DNA of 64,000 bases from Antrodiella citrinella (taxonomy: Eukaryota > Basidiomycota > Agaricomycetes > Polyporales > Steccherinaceae): NCBI GenBank assembly GCA_004802725.1, contig SGPM01000002.1, forward strand, positions 251,873-315,872, written 5' to 3'. Below the pieces are notes generated by a model. The model did not search any database, was not told the DNA's origin, and saw only the letters and a program-made list of their open reading frames with translations. Below, one piece after another: positions 33,401 to 44,225 of the stretch. How positions within the stretch are numbered: position 1 is the first letter of the stretch; the number at the start of each line of letters is the position of its first letter. The position numbers and the translations under genes were made by a program.

Positions 33401-34283
33401 CAGTTCGTGCAAGATGGTCAGGAGGAGGTGCTTTCGCACTCTGTGCACATCTCCATTGCCCCTATGGCTGCTGTCGATGCTTCGTTCACCCCGTCTCGAC
33501 GACCGTCGCTCGTTGGGGATATACATAACCCGCGTCGTGTGATGAGTGATACTGCCTTGCCTCAAACAACACCTCTCAGGTACGTTTTGCAGCAAGCGTT
33601 AACCAGTTTCCCATTGGTGCCAACGGTGTTGAATCTACAGGCCATTGCGATCACAATCGTCGATGAATCACTTGTCCTCAGGACCAGTGACTGCTCCTGA
33701 TTCTCAGGTAGTTCAGGTGCTGACCACCGCTGCCCAACGCGTGGCGCAGGAAGCGCAGTCCCAAGTGGTCGCATCGCCCATGGAACAAGGACATGAGCTG
33801 CAAGCGTTAGCTAAGCAGCAACACGTCCTCACTGTGACTGCTCAGGCATTCAAAACCAGTGCTGGCAATGATACTCCGGAAGGAAGTGCCGTGCAATCAA
33901 ACGCTCTGGCAGCGGCTGCTCAACAAGTGGTGCTGCAAGCCGCTCGTCAGGTTGCTTCAGATAGGACAGTAGCTGCCGCTGCCTCTGGCAATTCGCCGCC
34001 GACACAGCAGATCACTGTCAAGGAAGTGTCAGTCGCTACGCAATCTGCCGTGGCGCAGGCTGTGGAGATGGTCGGACCACTGTCCAGCGAGGTTGACGTC
34101 CTCATGACGGCGAAGTCTCTGCTTCAACAGCAGACACGCTCTCCTCCGCAAGCGGTTGATCCCTCGCAGATGTCAGCGCCGCTGGACCCTGTGCGCCCGC
34201 ATTCAACGGGAGGCATGCTCTCCTACCCCAACATGCAAGTCCCGGTGGCAAGTCACCCCGGGTTCTATGCACACGCTTCTTGA
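30415..34283 (+). CDS. Large conserved-looking protein of unknown function (1,166 aa), regulatory type
   Basis: Exons 30415-31187, 31251-32623, 32701-32837, 32888-32932, 32990-33343, 33404-33579 and 33641-34283; every phase fits and gives 1,166 residues. Residues 1-250 are Ser/Met/Gln-rich. A helical patch LVDVVDVLKKRVYLLGELV lies near residue 280. About 390 residues of Ser/Pro-rich sequence follow, ending in acid (DYDNDGDYDSDDG). The best-preserved part spans about residues 700-940: DATDAKGEPIHQTLMAKKMQ, DFRPFKFRIQAFTNAFLEEL, IRNFLWNQPYISRFNEEGKK, then GVAYVGLRWSWAPRIWDPQA. The last 200 residues are an Ala/Gln/Val-rich helical region. No known DNA-binding domain. The compact core flanked by low complexity resembles a transcription co-regulator, but that is inference. 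Confidence 0.8.
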
Positions 34284-34535
34284 GCTTTGTAGACGATTCC
34301 ACTTCGAGTTCTTTCCGGGCTGTCGTTTATCTTATGCGGGTTTCGGGCTTCGTTCGTTCGGTGATTGATGACTTATATCGAAATTGCTTGTCTGAGGATG
34401 TTATTGTATCATTCTTTCCCCGGCACATCTGTATAGAAGATTATTTAACGCTTCCGCTTGTTTTCCAACCCTCCCTCCTCCGCTGTCAGCGACGCGCGTA
34501 TGAACACGTTGATAGATTATGTAAGGACTTGTGAG
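34284..34535. other. Convergent 3' region
   Basis: 252 bp between the stops of the 1,166-aa protein and the USP48-like gene; no ORF. T-rich, fits two 3' UTRs. Confidence 0.5.
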
Positions 34536-37500
34536 TTAATCTGCTGAATGACAATCAAAAAAGGTGTCGCACATCTCGCATGCTACAGCATCGGGAGAGT
34601 TTGCAAAAGTGCACGCCGGACAAGTCAGCGTTGCCTGTACAGGCTCTGCCGGAGTATCCGATGAGGATTCTCGGGTGGTGCTGGTGGTAGGGGTAGGGGT
34701 AATGGGTTGGTCTCCTCCGAGTAGCGTACCGCCAAAAGCCCGACCCTCTGCCGAACGCTTGCCACGATTCTCATCATCGTCACTTCCAATCAGGTCAACA
34801 TCTTCCGCTTCCTCGCGCAGGTCAAGAACATCGTTGGAAACGATGCCTAAAGATCCCAGTGTCGCCGTGTTGTCTTCGAGCTCGCGGCCTTGATGGAAAA
34901 GCCGCTGGTAAATGGTCGGAATACTGAGCTCATCTTGAAGCTGCGAAGTCATGACATATGAGCCAGTGATTATGGGAAGATGCAAAGTTGCTTACCTCGA
35001 TCTTCAACTCTTTGATTGTCATCTCTCTTGTGATTGTTAGTTTCCGACGCTTCCCTTGACCATTGACTTGTCGTATTCTCTTGGACTGCCTAACGCCATT
35101 GACTTTCCTAGACCCGTAAGTCACGGGGTATGGCTGACGTCCCCGATATTCTCCCAATGTGGAACCCTTGTAGAAAGAATCCGGAGTAGGTATGGGGTCA
35201 CTTGGTCGCAGGACACGGACCGTGACCTCAGCAGTTTCGAATGTCGATTTCCTGTGAACAATGGTCAATGTCTGGCGCGAGCAAAATATCAACGAATACA
35301 ATTACTTTTCCAACCGACACTCGTTGCAGACGGGAAGGTCGTGAGTTATATTATCACCGTTGTTTACCACGCTGATCAGGGGTCCACAAGGATACCTAAA
35401 CGAACGATGATAAAACGGTTCACACAACAAAGTACAACGGAACCTACAGGTCCTCCAAGACAGCATAGTCTCGTCGCCTGATGACGGCGATATCCTCCAT
35501 ATCTCCGGCGATGTTGGGGTCCAGAATGAGGTGTCCATGTTGGCAAATGAACGGACTATTATCAATACCCGCCGGGCGTGGAAGCTCCGTAGGACGAAAC
35601 AACCACAATTTCCAAGTTCGCAGAAACTGATTCGGGATAATAGCACAGGGTTCGTCCTCAATGACACTGTTGGAACTCTTGATGACCATGTCAAACATAT
35701 GCTTCAGTTTGGCCTGAAAAATGATTAGGACAATCCTCTTCCAATCCTGAGAACAGTACCTTCTCATCTTCTGCTTGCTTCCTGATCCCCCGTTTATCCT
35801 CTTTGGAGATATGCACCAACGCTTCACAAACTGGACATACTTCGTCACGGGAAGATAGTGTCACCCAGTCGGGGAAGATCTCCTTCAGGATACTGTAACC
35901 CTCTTGGGAGATTCGTTTCCGATTACTAGCGTTTGTCGTCAATCCGCCATGTTCACAACTGACGTGTTCTGCGAATTCTGGGTCATTTGGGGGAGGGTCC
36001 GGTTCCAAAGTATTGTGCATTTTCGGCTTGTTATTTTTCCAGTCTGGGATTCGAGACGTTGAGTAATGTACTTGATACGAAATGTGCAATAGGACTAGCC
36101 TTTCAGCCAGGGCTTTGATATCCAGTACGATAGCTGATCGTCTCCCTCAACCTGAGACACTTCGTCGAAACGAGATATAACTTGAGGATGCTGAATTTGA
36201 TAGAGACGTTCTAAGTGTCTCTGGCACGTCAGTAAAAAATTGAATGACAACGGTAAACACTGCGTACCTCTGAACATGTCGGAGACACATTCCTCGCAGA
36301 CATTGACAGGCTCCAACGAAGGCTCAAAGCTACATTGGTCTTCCTCCAAAATGCGTTGTGCAGCAGTCTGACGACCCTTGTCAGACAACCAGGTAAGTGT
36401 GGGTTGAAACAGGTGCTTACTTTTCGGATCCGCTTCATGGCCGACGACTTATCAGGATCGAGCTTGCCATGCTCACAGATGATATCCGCGTTTGAAATCA
36501 CGCACGAACCATCTGTGCCAGACAACTCAACTCCCGCATTTCATTAGATAGGACAGGCTGACGGACCTGCGGAGTCAGAAAGTAGGGCTGGTTGCTGAGT
36601 GTCCTTGTCTTTTGCTCGTTTTACTGGTTTCGCGATATGTCGACTAAGCCATAGCTCCAGGGCTTGACGACTGACGACTGCGGACTCCTGTAATCTGCAG
36701 TAAGTCTGATGAATGCAAGAAGAGAAAAATAACAACCATTCTTACTTCTTCTGGCGAGGACAAGCTCCAAGATCGGTAGATGTCCATGACTATTCTTCGC
36801 TTCTCGTCGAATCGTAATTTCGCCTCTTTCTCCCTACACATGGTCTGTAGCATTCTGACCAACGAAGTGAAAGATCGAGACTTACCTCTGAGCGTAGTCT
36901 TCACACTTTTTGTCGTACTCCTCATTCATGGTATTTACTACTTCATTCGCGCGTGGAGGAATCCGGACATCTGTCGGACTGGCAGGTACAGGTGACCCAT
37001 TCTCCGCTTTGACGGGTACCATTGATGATGAGTCTGCAGTTCGAGGCTCAGAAGGGTTTGAGGCCCGGGCATATACGAGCATGTACGCATCCTTAGATGA
37101 CGCATAGCTGCTTATGTCGTCAATGAGTATCCAACAAACAACGAAACTGCGCTCACTTTTGTTCGTCTGACATGCTCGGTTCCGACTTTGGCGGCGGGGA
37201 CCTAATCAGGGACTTCAGAGATACAATCAATCATGCAACTCCTCAACTCACTCGGTGATCTCGACATCACTGTCATCTATCCGGGTCTTCTTTCTCGGTC
37301 TCCTACGCGAATGAGTGTTAGAGAAGGGGGCTGGAGCTACGGTCGCCACAAAATGTACTCACCCCTGTTGCGAATTTGCCTTGGAACTAGCAGACTTCAA
37401 TATTGGAATCAAGGAATCTATCTGAGTGACAGTTTCGTCGTTGAACTGGTACCATGAATTATTCCTGGATAGATGTCAAACGAATTCACAATGACATATA

Positions 37501-39278
37501 CCATCCGACATACTGAACATCAAAAACTTGAGCCTCGTAATGTCCGTGATATGCACCTGATTTCGCACCATTGATAAGTACGGTGTCCTGATGGGATAGA
37601 TAGAGAATCGACATACTAGAACCCTTGTGCAGTAAAACACCTCGTAAATGGTAAATGTTGCTTGGATCTGAGCTATCCATTTTGATATCGCCATCCTCTT
37701 GTGAGCCCAAGAACGGAGTCATGTCTAAGGTCAAGGGGAAAGATATGGCATTCTTCGACTTTTTCCTTTCCATTGTTTGCAGATCGAATATGAAGCGTAG
37801 CAGAGAAACATGCAGCACTGGGGGGAGCTGTCGAAATTCAGTGTACCGCTTAGCATCCTGAAGAGCGTCGCAGACGGAACAAAAGTATCTGTAGGAAAGA
37901 TCGGTGAGAGCCGTCGATTACAAAGGGTGAGCACGCACTTATTATCGCCGGAGAGCTCCTCTGGTTGTAGCAAGGCTGAAAGACGGTCGTCCAGTTTCGC
38001 ATTGTTCTGGAGATGGCGTCAGCTCCAACTTCAATAGTTTGCTGACTTTCATTGACCTTTGGAATGTTGACCTCAACCTCAAGAAACTCAGATTCTCGCT
38101 CGGACTTGTTCTTACAGTTGGAGCAGACAGTCCCGTAGACTTGCTTGCCTTGGAACTGACCTATGATCAACACGAGTCTTTGAGGGAGCCACTGATGACT
38201 TACCTGATCCGCAAGCAATGACTTCAGGCCTAGGGCAGACTGCTTCTGGAACTCCGAATCGAGATGTGCCATAAAAAGCTTCGAAAATCTAGTTATAGGT
38301 CAAAACCACGAGTAATTTTTCTTACTGGCTAACGTACTCTTGTGCATCTTGCTGTTCCGTGGTTCTCAGCCTTAAACTCTCTACGAGCTTCACAGGATTG
38401 AAGGCATTCTGCGTGTTTTCCTCCATGGCAGCAAATGTGACTTGTAGTTGGAAGATCGGAGACTCCTGAGAGGCATGTCAACGAAACGTCGGGCTTGGAG
38501 AGCGAACACCGAATTACCTCGAACTTCTGTGCTGAGTCCTGCGGAGGAACGCACTGGTATACGCCACGGCGGAACGCAAGATCCTGAAACCATACCTGAA
38601 ATGCAATTAGATGTCACCGCTGAACCAGTCCAAAGTTTGTACATACCTGTAAGAAGGCATTTGCATAACATGTGGCTCCCAAATTCTGTGTATGCTTCGT
38701 CAGCACAGCAAATACTCTCTGAGAGAACATAGAGCCACACCTTCAGACCAATTGGAGAACCTGGATCCCGTGCAAGGTATATGGGATTCTCTCCGAGGTT
38801 CGCGTGCTTCAAGAAAGCATCGCGTGCCCTGTCTTGAGGACTTGGTTGTCAGTCATTGCGCGTTAGACAGCTGTGGCAACGTACCTTCGTCCTCCCAAGT
38901 GTCTTGTCCGAGGTGATTGAGACAGTACACATTACCTTTGCATTCTTTGCTACTGCAAGACGAATCCTCGTCGTCGGAGATGACGATAATGTCGTCCTCT
39001 AGTTCTCCTGCGCTGGCTTTCCCCTTGCCCTTAGACGAGGACGATGACACAGAAGTTGCCGGGTATTTGTTCGCACACAGGGACAAGTTGTTAGTCGACG
39101 CGAAGCCACAAGTTGCTAGACGGTGATTTTGAGAAATCTCAGATGCGTCTGTGACTTCTGAACCAACCCAGCCCCAAGCAGAGTAGTCACTTCCGGCAAG
39201 TTTGGCACGCTTGAAGCGTTCTCCGATCACGGGGCCGCTATTGGAGGGTGAATGTCTTCTAAGCCGTTTGGGAGGCAT
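34536..39278 (-). CDS. USP48-like ubiquitin carboxyl-terminal hydrolase with DUSP, ubiquitin-like and RanBP2-type zinc-finger parts
   Basis: Cysteine deubiquitinase. The start at 39278 is MPPKRLRRHSPSNSG, a basic NLS-like end, followed by EDDIIVISDDED, a textbook SUMO-interacting motif. The Cys box GATCYANAFLQ is near 38668 (catalytic Cys codon 38668-38670), the Gln/Asp box QDAQEFSKLFM near 38310, and the zinc-ribbon part VCSNCKNKS near 38100. The His box AYHGHYEAQVFD is near 37530. A DUSP-like module IPNQFLRTWKLWLFRP...CQHGHL is near 35.55 kb, and a second Cys-rich module CEHGGLTT near 35.93 kb. The C-terminus has a ubiquitin-like fold (SIPTIYQRLFHQGRELED) and a final TCPACTFANSPDAVACEMCD finger. 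The layout matches USP48, apart from the zinc finger at the very end. More than ten introns; internal exons were not all traced. Confidence 0.87.
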
Positions 39279-39573
39279 TTAGAGTAGTCCGTAAACGGAG
39301 TGAGATGAAGGTATGAGGCGAGTTTGGAGGACTCGGAGCAAGGTCAAGACTCAAGATCACGCAGTCGAGGACTCAGGCTCGAGGATGCTATAACAAGCGC
39401 CCATAATTAAAGCGCCCGCCGATCATGTCCAGCCGAGTCCTGACTATTCCGCCTTGGGCTCTTGCATCCAACTCTCTCTTTATTTGACCATTCAACTTCA
39501 TTCGGACTTCCAAAGGGAGGAAGGTACACCGCCGTGTCGTAATATTTGCTGAAGGGCGCCGGACACTCAAGTC
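39279..39573. promoter_or_regulatory. Divergent promoter, USP48-like / GAA1
   Basis: 295 bp between head-to-head start codons. Contains CGAGTCCTC/GAGGACTC inverted words around 39328-39372; no TATA box. Confidence 0.4.
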
Positions 39574-42023
39574 ATGCCATCACTGCCAGAGCGAATACGG
39601 GGTCTCATTCGTGGTAAAGGTAATCGGAATGCAACGAGAATCAAGAGGAGACGAGCTTTTGGCGAGTTAGTCTGGCGAAATCTTCCGACAATTAGGTGAG
39701 CATTTCTGGAGGGTATGAACGATGTACCTCTAAATGTCCATACAGACTACTGTTGCTCATTGTCGGATATGCATGGATGCTATTTATACCGTCACCAATG
39801 CTTGGAGAATCTACTTTCATCGACGAGAACGCGTTACACCCGGGACAGGTGAGGTCATTGCATTTGTCAAGAAACCACATTATCTGAATCTCGAAGGTGA
39901 ACACGAATTGGAACTGGGGAGATGTTCACCAAGCAGATGAATACTTGGCGCAGCTGGAAGCGTTGCGAGACCGGAACGCGTCTAGTCGAGAGTAAGCCAC
40001 GACACTCCTAATACTATTGCGAGTCGTGTCTATCAAGCTTACTACAACTTCACAGAACCGCTTCATTTATAGCTGATGAATTTCGCAAGCTTGGCTTACC
40101 TTCCGCTACTCAGGATTACTCCCTAAGCACATCCTTGCAGGTACGTCGCAGCGTTCCGTTCAATGCCAGGATTCTGATATGTAGGGCAGACTTATAACGG
40201 AACCAATGCATATGCCATATTTTCTTCCCCCCGCGGGTCTGGAGCTGAAGCAACACTGATTTCCGCTTCTTGGAGAAGTCGGGATGGAGAGGACAAGCTG
40301 AATTTGCGAGGAGTCTCTACGGTGCTCGGACTTGCCGCATTTCTCAGAGGTACATCAATCATGTCATGTTGATTGTCGTTCTCATTGCTCTGTTCTTGTA
40401 GGCTATTCGCTATGGGCAAAAGATTTTGTGTTCGTCATCAGCGACGGATATCTTGACGGCATGCAAGCCTTCGTCACAACGTACTACGGAGAATCCTCGT
40501 CCAGTCAGTTCTACCTCTTCTTCTCAACCAGTGACTGGTTCTCACTACTTTACACCGCAGACCTCGTCGCTGAGCCCTTAACACTGCCGTCAGGAGTCAT
40601 CTGGGCCGCTTTGAACATCGACTATCCCGGGCATTCCTTTTCTCACTTGGGTGTCTTCTTCGGTATGGCCCATAAATGTGCGAAAAAGCCCATGAGCTGA
40701 CAGTCAGACATCAGAGGGAATCAATGGTCGCCTTCCCAATCAAGATTTGTACAATTCCTTCCAAATTATATCTCGACACACAGGTGGCGTTCCCGTTGTT
40801 CTGTACGACCATTTGGATCCCCGTGACATCCCCCACCGTGAAGCTGAGCTCAGCAATATACCATCGTGGGTGCCTGGTTTCATACGGAATCAGCCATTCG
40901 TCCAAGAATATGCCTATCGATCCAAGAACGTTCTGCGCCATGTCAGTTTTCAAGCTAGAGGTCAAGCTAGTGGTGTGCATGGTTTGCTGCATAGGTAGGT
41001 GATACTTTCCTGTGGAGGTGAGAGCGGGATTACCTACTATCTCTCAGGTTCCGTATTGATGCTATCACGCTATACGCTGTTCCTGCTACTGGACCACATG
41101 GCTTCCATGCGCTCGGCCGGTATGTGAAGCACTGCATTCCACTGCAAGTTGACCCCAACTCATCTCCGGCAGGATCATGGAATCGACCTTAAGGACCGTC
41201 AACAACTTGCTCGAACGTCTCCATGCGTCATTCTTCTTTTACATCCTGGTTAACACCGCGGTCTTCCTCAAGATCGGCTTCTTCTTACCCAGTGCAGTGA
41301 TCCTCAGCGTTGCCATGATGTTCAGTGGTCTGCATGAGTGGGTTGGCGCAGCATGGTTTTGGAGTTCTCAGGGGGCCAGCAATACTGGTTCCGAGAAGAA
41401 AGGAACTCAAGATCCTGCTCAGCCAGGATGGATGGAGAGACCTAGACCCGTGTTGAAAGCGTTGCTCGTGATGGCTGCCACTCACCTTTCGGGTCTTGTG
41501 CTCTTCTATCTCATCACTTTACCCTGGATCGCAGCTAACTACAAGGTACGTTTCGTCCTTCGTATTACCGGTCTCGACTATCTGAGATCGTTTTGCTGTA
41601 CAGACCGCGTCGTTCGTCCTGTTCACCTGCATCCTGCTGCTGCCAGCGGTGGCGTTGACCCTTCCACAATCATCACCAACCAAAATTGCGCCCCTTTGGA
41701 AAGTTTTGAAGGCTTTCAACCTCTGTCTCGCTTCAACTGTCATTTCAGTGACCTGTGTCCTGAATTTCTCCTTGGCAGCTTCCGTTGCAGCGATCCTCAG
41801 TATCCCTCTCATTTATTCCTCGCCCAGCACATCAATCCCGACTAGAGTCGGGAGGTATGTACTCTCCATGTCGCTTGGATTTGGCTGGCTCTTGTTTGAC
41901 AAGGAGGTGCAGAACGCTGTTTGGCATTGGGAGCTGACGGGCGTTTGGTTTGCACCCTTCGTGTGCATTGTGTACGCTCCTCTTGCATTCCAATCTGCAC
42001 TTGTTAGTATACTACCATTATAG
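39574..42023 (+). CDS. GAA1: GPI transamidase component GAA1 (637 aa)
   Basis: ER membrane subunit that helps attach GPI anchors to proteins. Eleven exons: 39574-39695, 39746-39848, 39897-39991, 40056-40140, 40190-40349, 40402-40503, 40561-40662, 40715-40994, 41048-41119, 41173-41545 and 41604-42023; all phases close to 637 residues. The N-terminus is basic (RIKRRRAFGE), then the first membrane helix LLLLIVGYAWMLFIP. The luminal part carries the peptidase-M28-like core: TLISASWRSRDGEDKLN, LGLAAFLRGYSLWAKD and VIWAALNIDYPGHSFSH. LHRFRIDAITLYAV and MESTLRTVNNLLERLHASFF precede six C-terminal membrane helices. For exon 5 the second of two adjacent AGs is needed (GGGCAG), since the first breaks the frame. 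Confidence 0.94.
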
Positions 42024-42103
42024 ACTAGCAATATACGCGTGTTCACGGACATATGGACATGTATTGTCGATATTGCTACAAGTGCGAAGAAAGGACGCTG
42101 CCA

Positions 42104-43799
42104 TCAGCTTACATCCATGCTCATATCATGATCACCTGCAGGCTCATCTCCAAATAGACCATCGTCTCCACCTGCACCGTCCTCTACGTCTGCGTCCTCG
42201 TTCGCACCTTCTGTATCCGCATCCTCTTGAGTGATTCCCTCTTTGATCATACGCTGCTTCTCCTTCAGCTCGTCCCTCTGGGCGAGCTTCATGTCCAGAT
42301 CTGCCTGGAGCTTCTTCAAAGCGTCTTCGAATCGTCTCTGAATTCCACATGTTAGTATACGATCATAGAACAAAGCATGAGCAGTACGCACCCGGATGAG
42401 CGGATTTGCAGAGCTTGCAATCTCCTTACCTTTCTTCGTCACTGCAGCCTCCAAATCCCTGATCTCCTCGTTCAGCAACTTCTTCACTTGCGCATCCTCG
42501 TCATCGTCGTCGTCATCCTCTTCACTACTCTCATCATCCTCTTCTTCTTCTTCGTCTGCCTCGTCACCCTCTCCCCCGTCACCCTCATCCCCAAGCGCGA
42601 GGTCCAATTCCGCAGCCAGCTCCTCGTCGATATCGCCCTCCTCACCATCGTCTTCCCCGTCGTCTCCTTCTGCTCCCGGTGCGGGTGTAGGCGCATCCCC
42701 TATCTCCGACTCGCCGAATCCGGGCGTCGGTGCGTCGATAGGCCCTTCGCGTTCTAGGAATTCTGAGTCCGACAGATCCGGATTCACGTTCTCTAATACA
42801 TCTGCATGTCGTCTGTCAGTGATCTCGCGCGTTGCGAAGATACACGTTTATCATACCGTATTGTACCTCAGAGGCAAGGGCGTCTTCTTCCAACAACCTT
42901 TCGACCTCCTGTTCCACGGTCTCAATGGTCTAAAAAAGACATCACATTAGCGTAACCATCGAACACCGTAAGGGATGAATAGCCTACACTTCGATTCAGG
43001 CGCTTTCTGAACCTCCGCTTGCGGACATGGTGCAGTGGAGGGGTTATTCCATGAGGCCAAATGAACTCGTCAACGTTGAAGCCCTTCCGTTGACTGACAG
43101 CTTCTTCGTTGGGTACCTTCTCCTCTACCACAAGCATCTGGAATATGGTGTCAATATGGATGTATAAACCAGTCTAAGAAGGAAACATACCTGGCAGATA
43201 TCGGCGACCTTGAACATCTGTTTGTTGTCCAATGTCTTCTGAGATTCAATGATACATGGTAGATCCACCAGTTTTGAAGAGTACGTGCTATTTCCTATAT
43301 GAAATACAGCTCTGCGAGAATCTGACGAAGCATAATCACGGACCCTCTGTGGTACGCAGGTGTGACGCTCACCTTTGAACTTGAACCATACATCATTGCC
43401 AATTTCCCTTGAAGCGACCATCTTTCTCAGTTTCTCGCAATCTTCTCCTGCAGGCATTCGCAACATAAACTGCTCTTCAAAGGATAGATCCTCGTCGTCC
43501 GAGTCAAGTTCTCGGTCGTATGGACCCAAGAATGACATTCCTGGTGCCTGCGCGGCAGCCTTGTCACTTAACTTGAGTTTCAGCTTGGGCTGAGGCCTCG
43601 CTCGAAGAGTAGATGCTCGAGTAGAGCGAGTCACCATGTGGTCACTAGAGTCGGTGTATACTGGAGGGGTACTCTTCCGTCGCGCGGACTGGCGTGTCAT
43701 GGTATGTGAGACCATTGTCCGCGGAGTGGTCACGGATGGAGGAGGGTGATAGTCATTGTCTTCTTCAAAGTCATCCACAACGATGAGGTCGTCGTCCAT
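42104..43799 (-). CDS. TAF7: Transcription initiation factor TFIID subunit 7
   Basis: TFIID subunit that binds TAF1. The start at 43799 is MDDDLIVVDDFEEDND. A Ser/Thr/Arg-rich stretch leads into the TAFII55 N-terminal domain: EEQFMLRMPAGEDCEKLRKM, FHIGNSTYSSKLVDLPCIIE, QKTLDNKQMFKVADICQ, then MLVVEEKVPNEEAV and FIWPHGITPPLHHVRKRRFR, the last being the strongest family signature. The C-terminal half is very acidic (runs of Glu/Asp at about 42.5-42.65 kb) followed by a coiled coil (FEDALKKLQADLDMKLAQRD). The acidic run is a simple (GAN)n repeat in DNA and may vary in length. Its stop is 80 bp from that of the converging GAA1. Confidence 0.93.
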
Positions 43800-44225
43800 T
43801 GTCGTGAGGAAGCAGTAGCAGGTGTCGTGAGCGTGGTGGTGGACCGTGGCCAAACTTGAGCGCTGGTGATTGCCACATGAGATCCGAATCGGGTGAAACC
43901 GTCATAGTTATTCTCGATCAACTAGGTCCCGTGCCCACGAAGTTCTCCTAGGTAATAGGAGAGACCAAGCTTAACTCATTCGGATCAGCTTGACTTTGAC
44001 TCCCACTGCCAGTGAATAGTACATAGTATTGCACTCGAAGGTAAATCATTTTATTTTGCATTGTTGTCGTACATGACTCATGTGTACATCATGCTCAGGC
44101 ATCCCAGATCGCGGTCAGCCCTCAGTGAACTAACAAACATCACGAAACTTAAAACCTCGCAGACTTGAAGCTCTGTGCTGCGACAAAAGACGCGTTCGAC
44201 ATTACACCTCAGGTGGCTGACTGAC
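43800..44225. other. Divergent promoter, TAF7 / D-lactate dehydrogenase
   Basis: 426 bp with no gene. AT-rich around 44041-44090. Confidence 0.45.

Noticed and set aside
42450..42680. Ser-run and Glu/Asp-run frames on both strands
   Set aside because: Both come from one GAN-type simple repeat inside TAF7; only the minus-strand acidic reading belongs to the gene.
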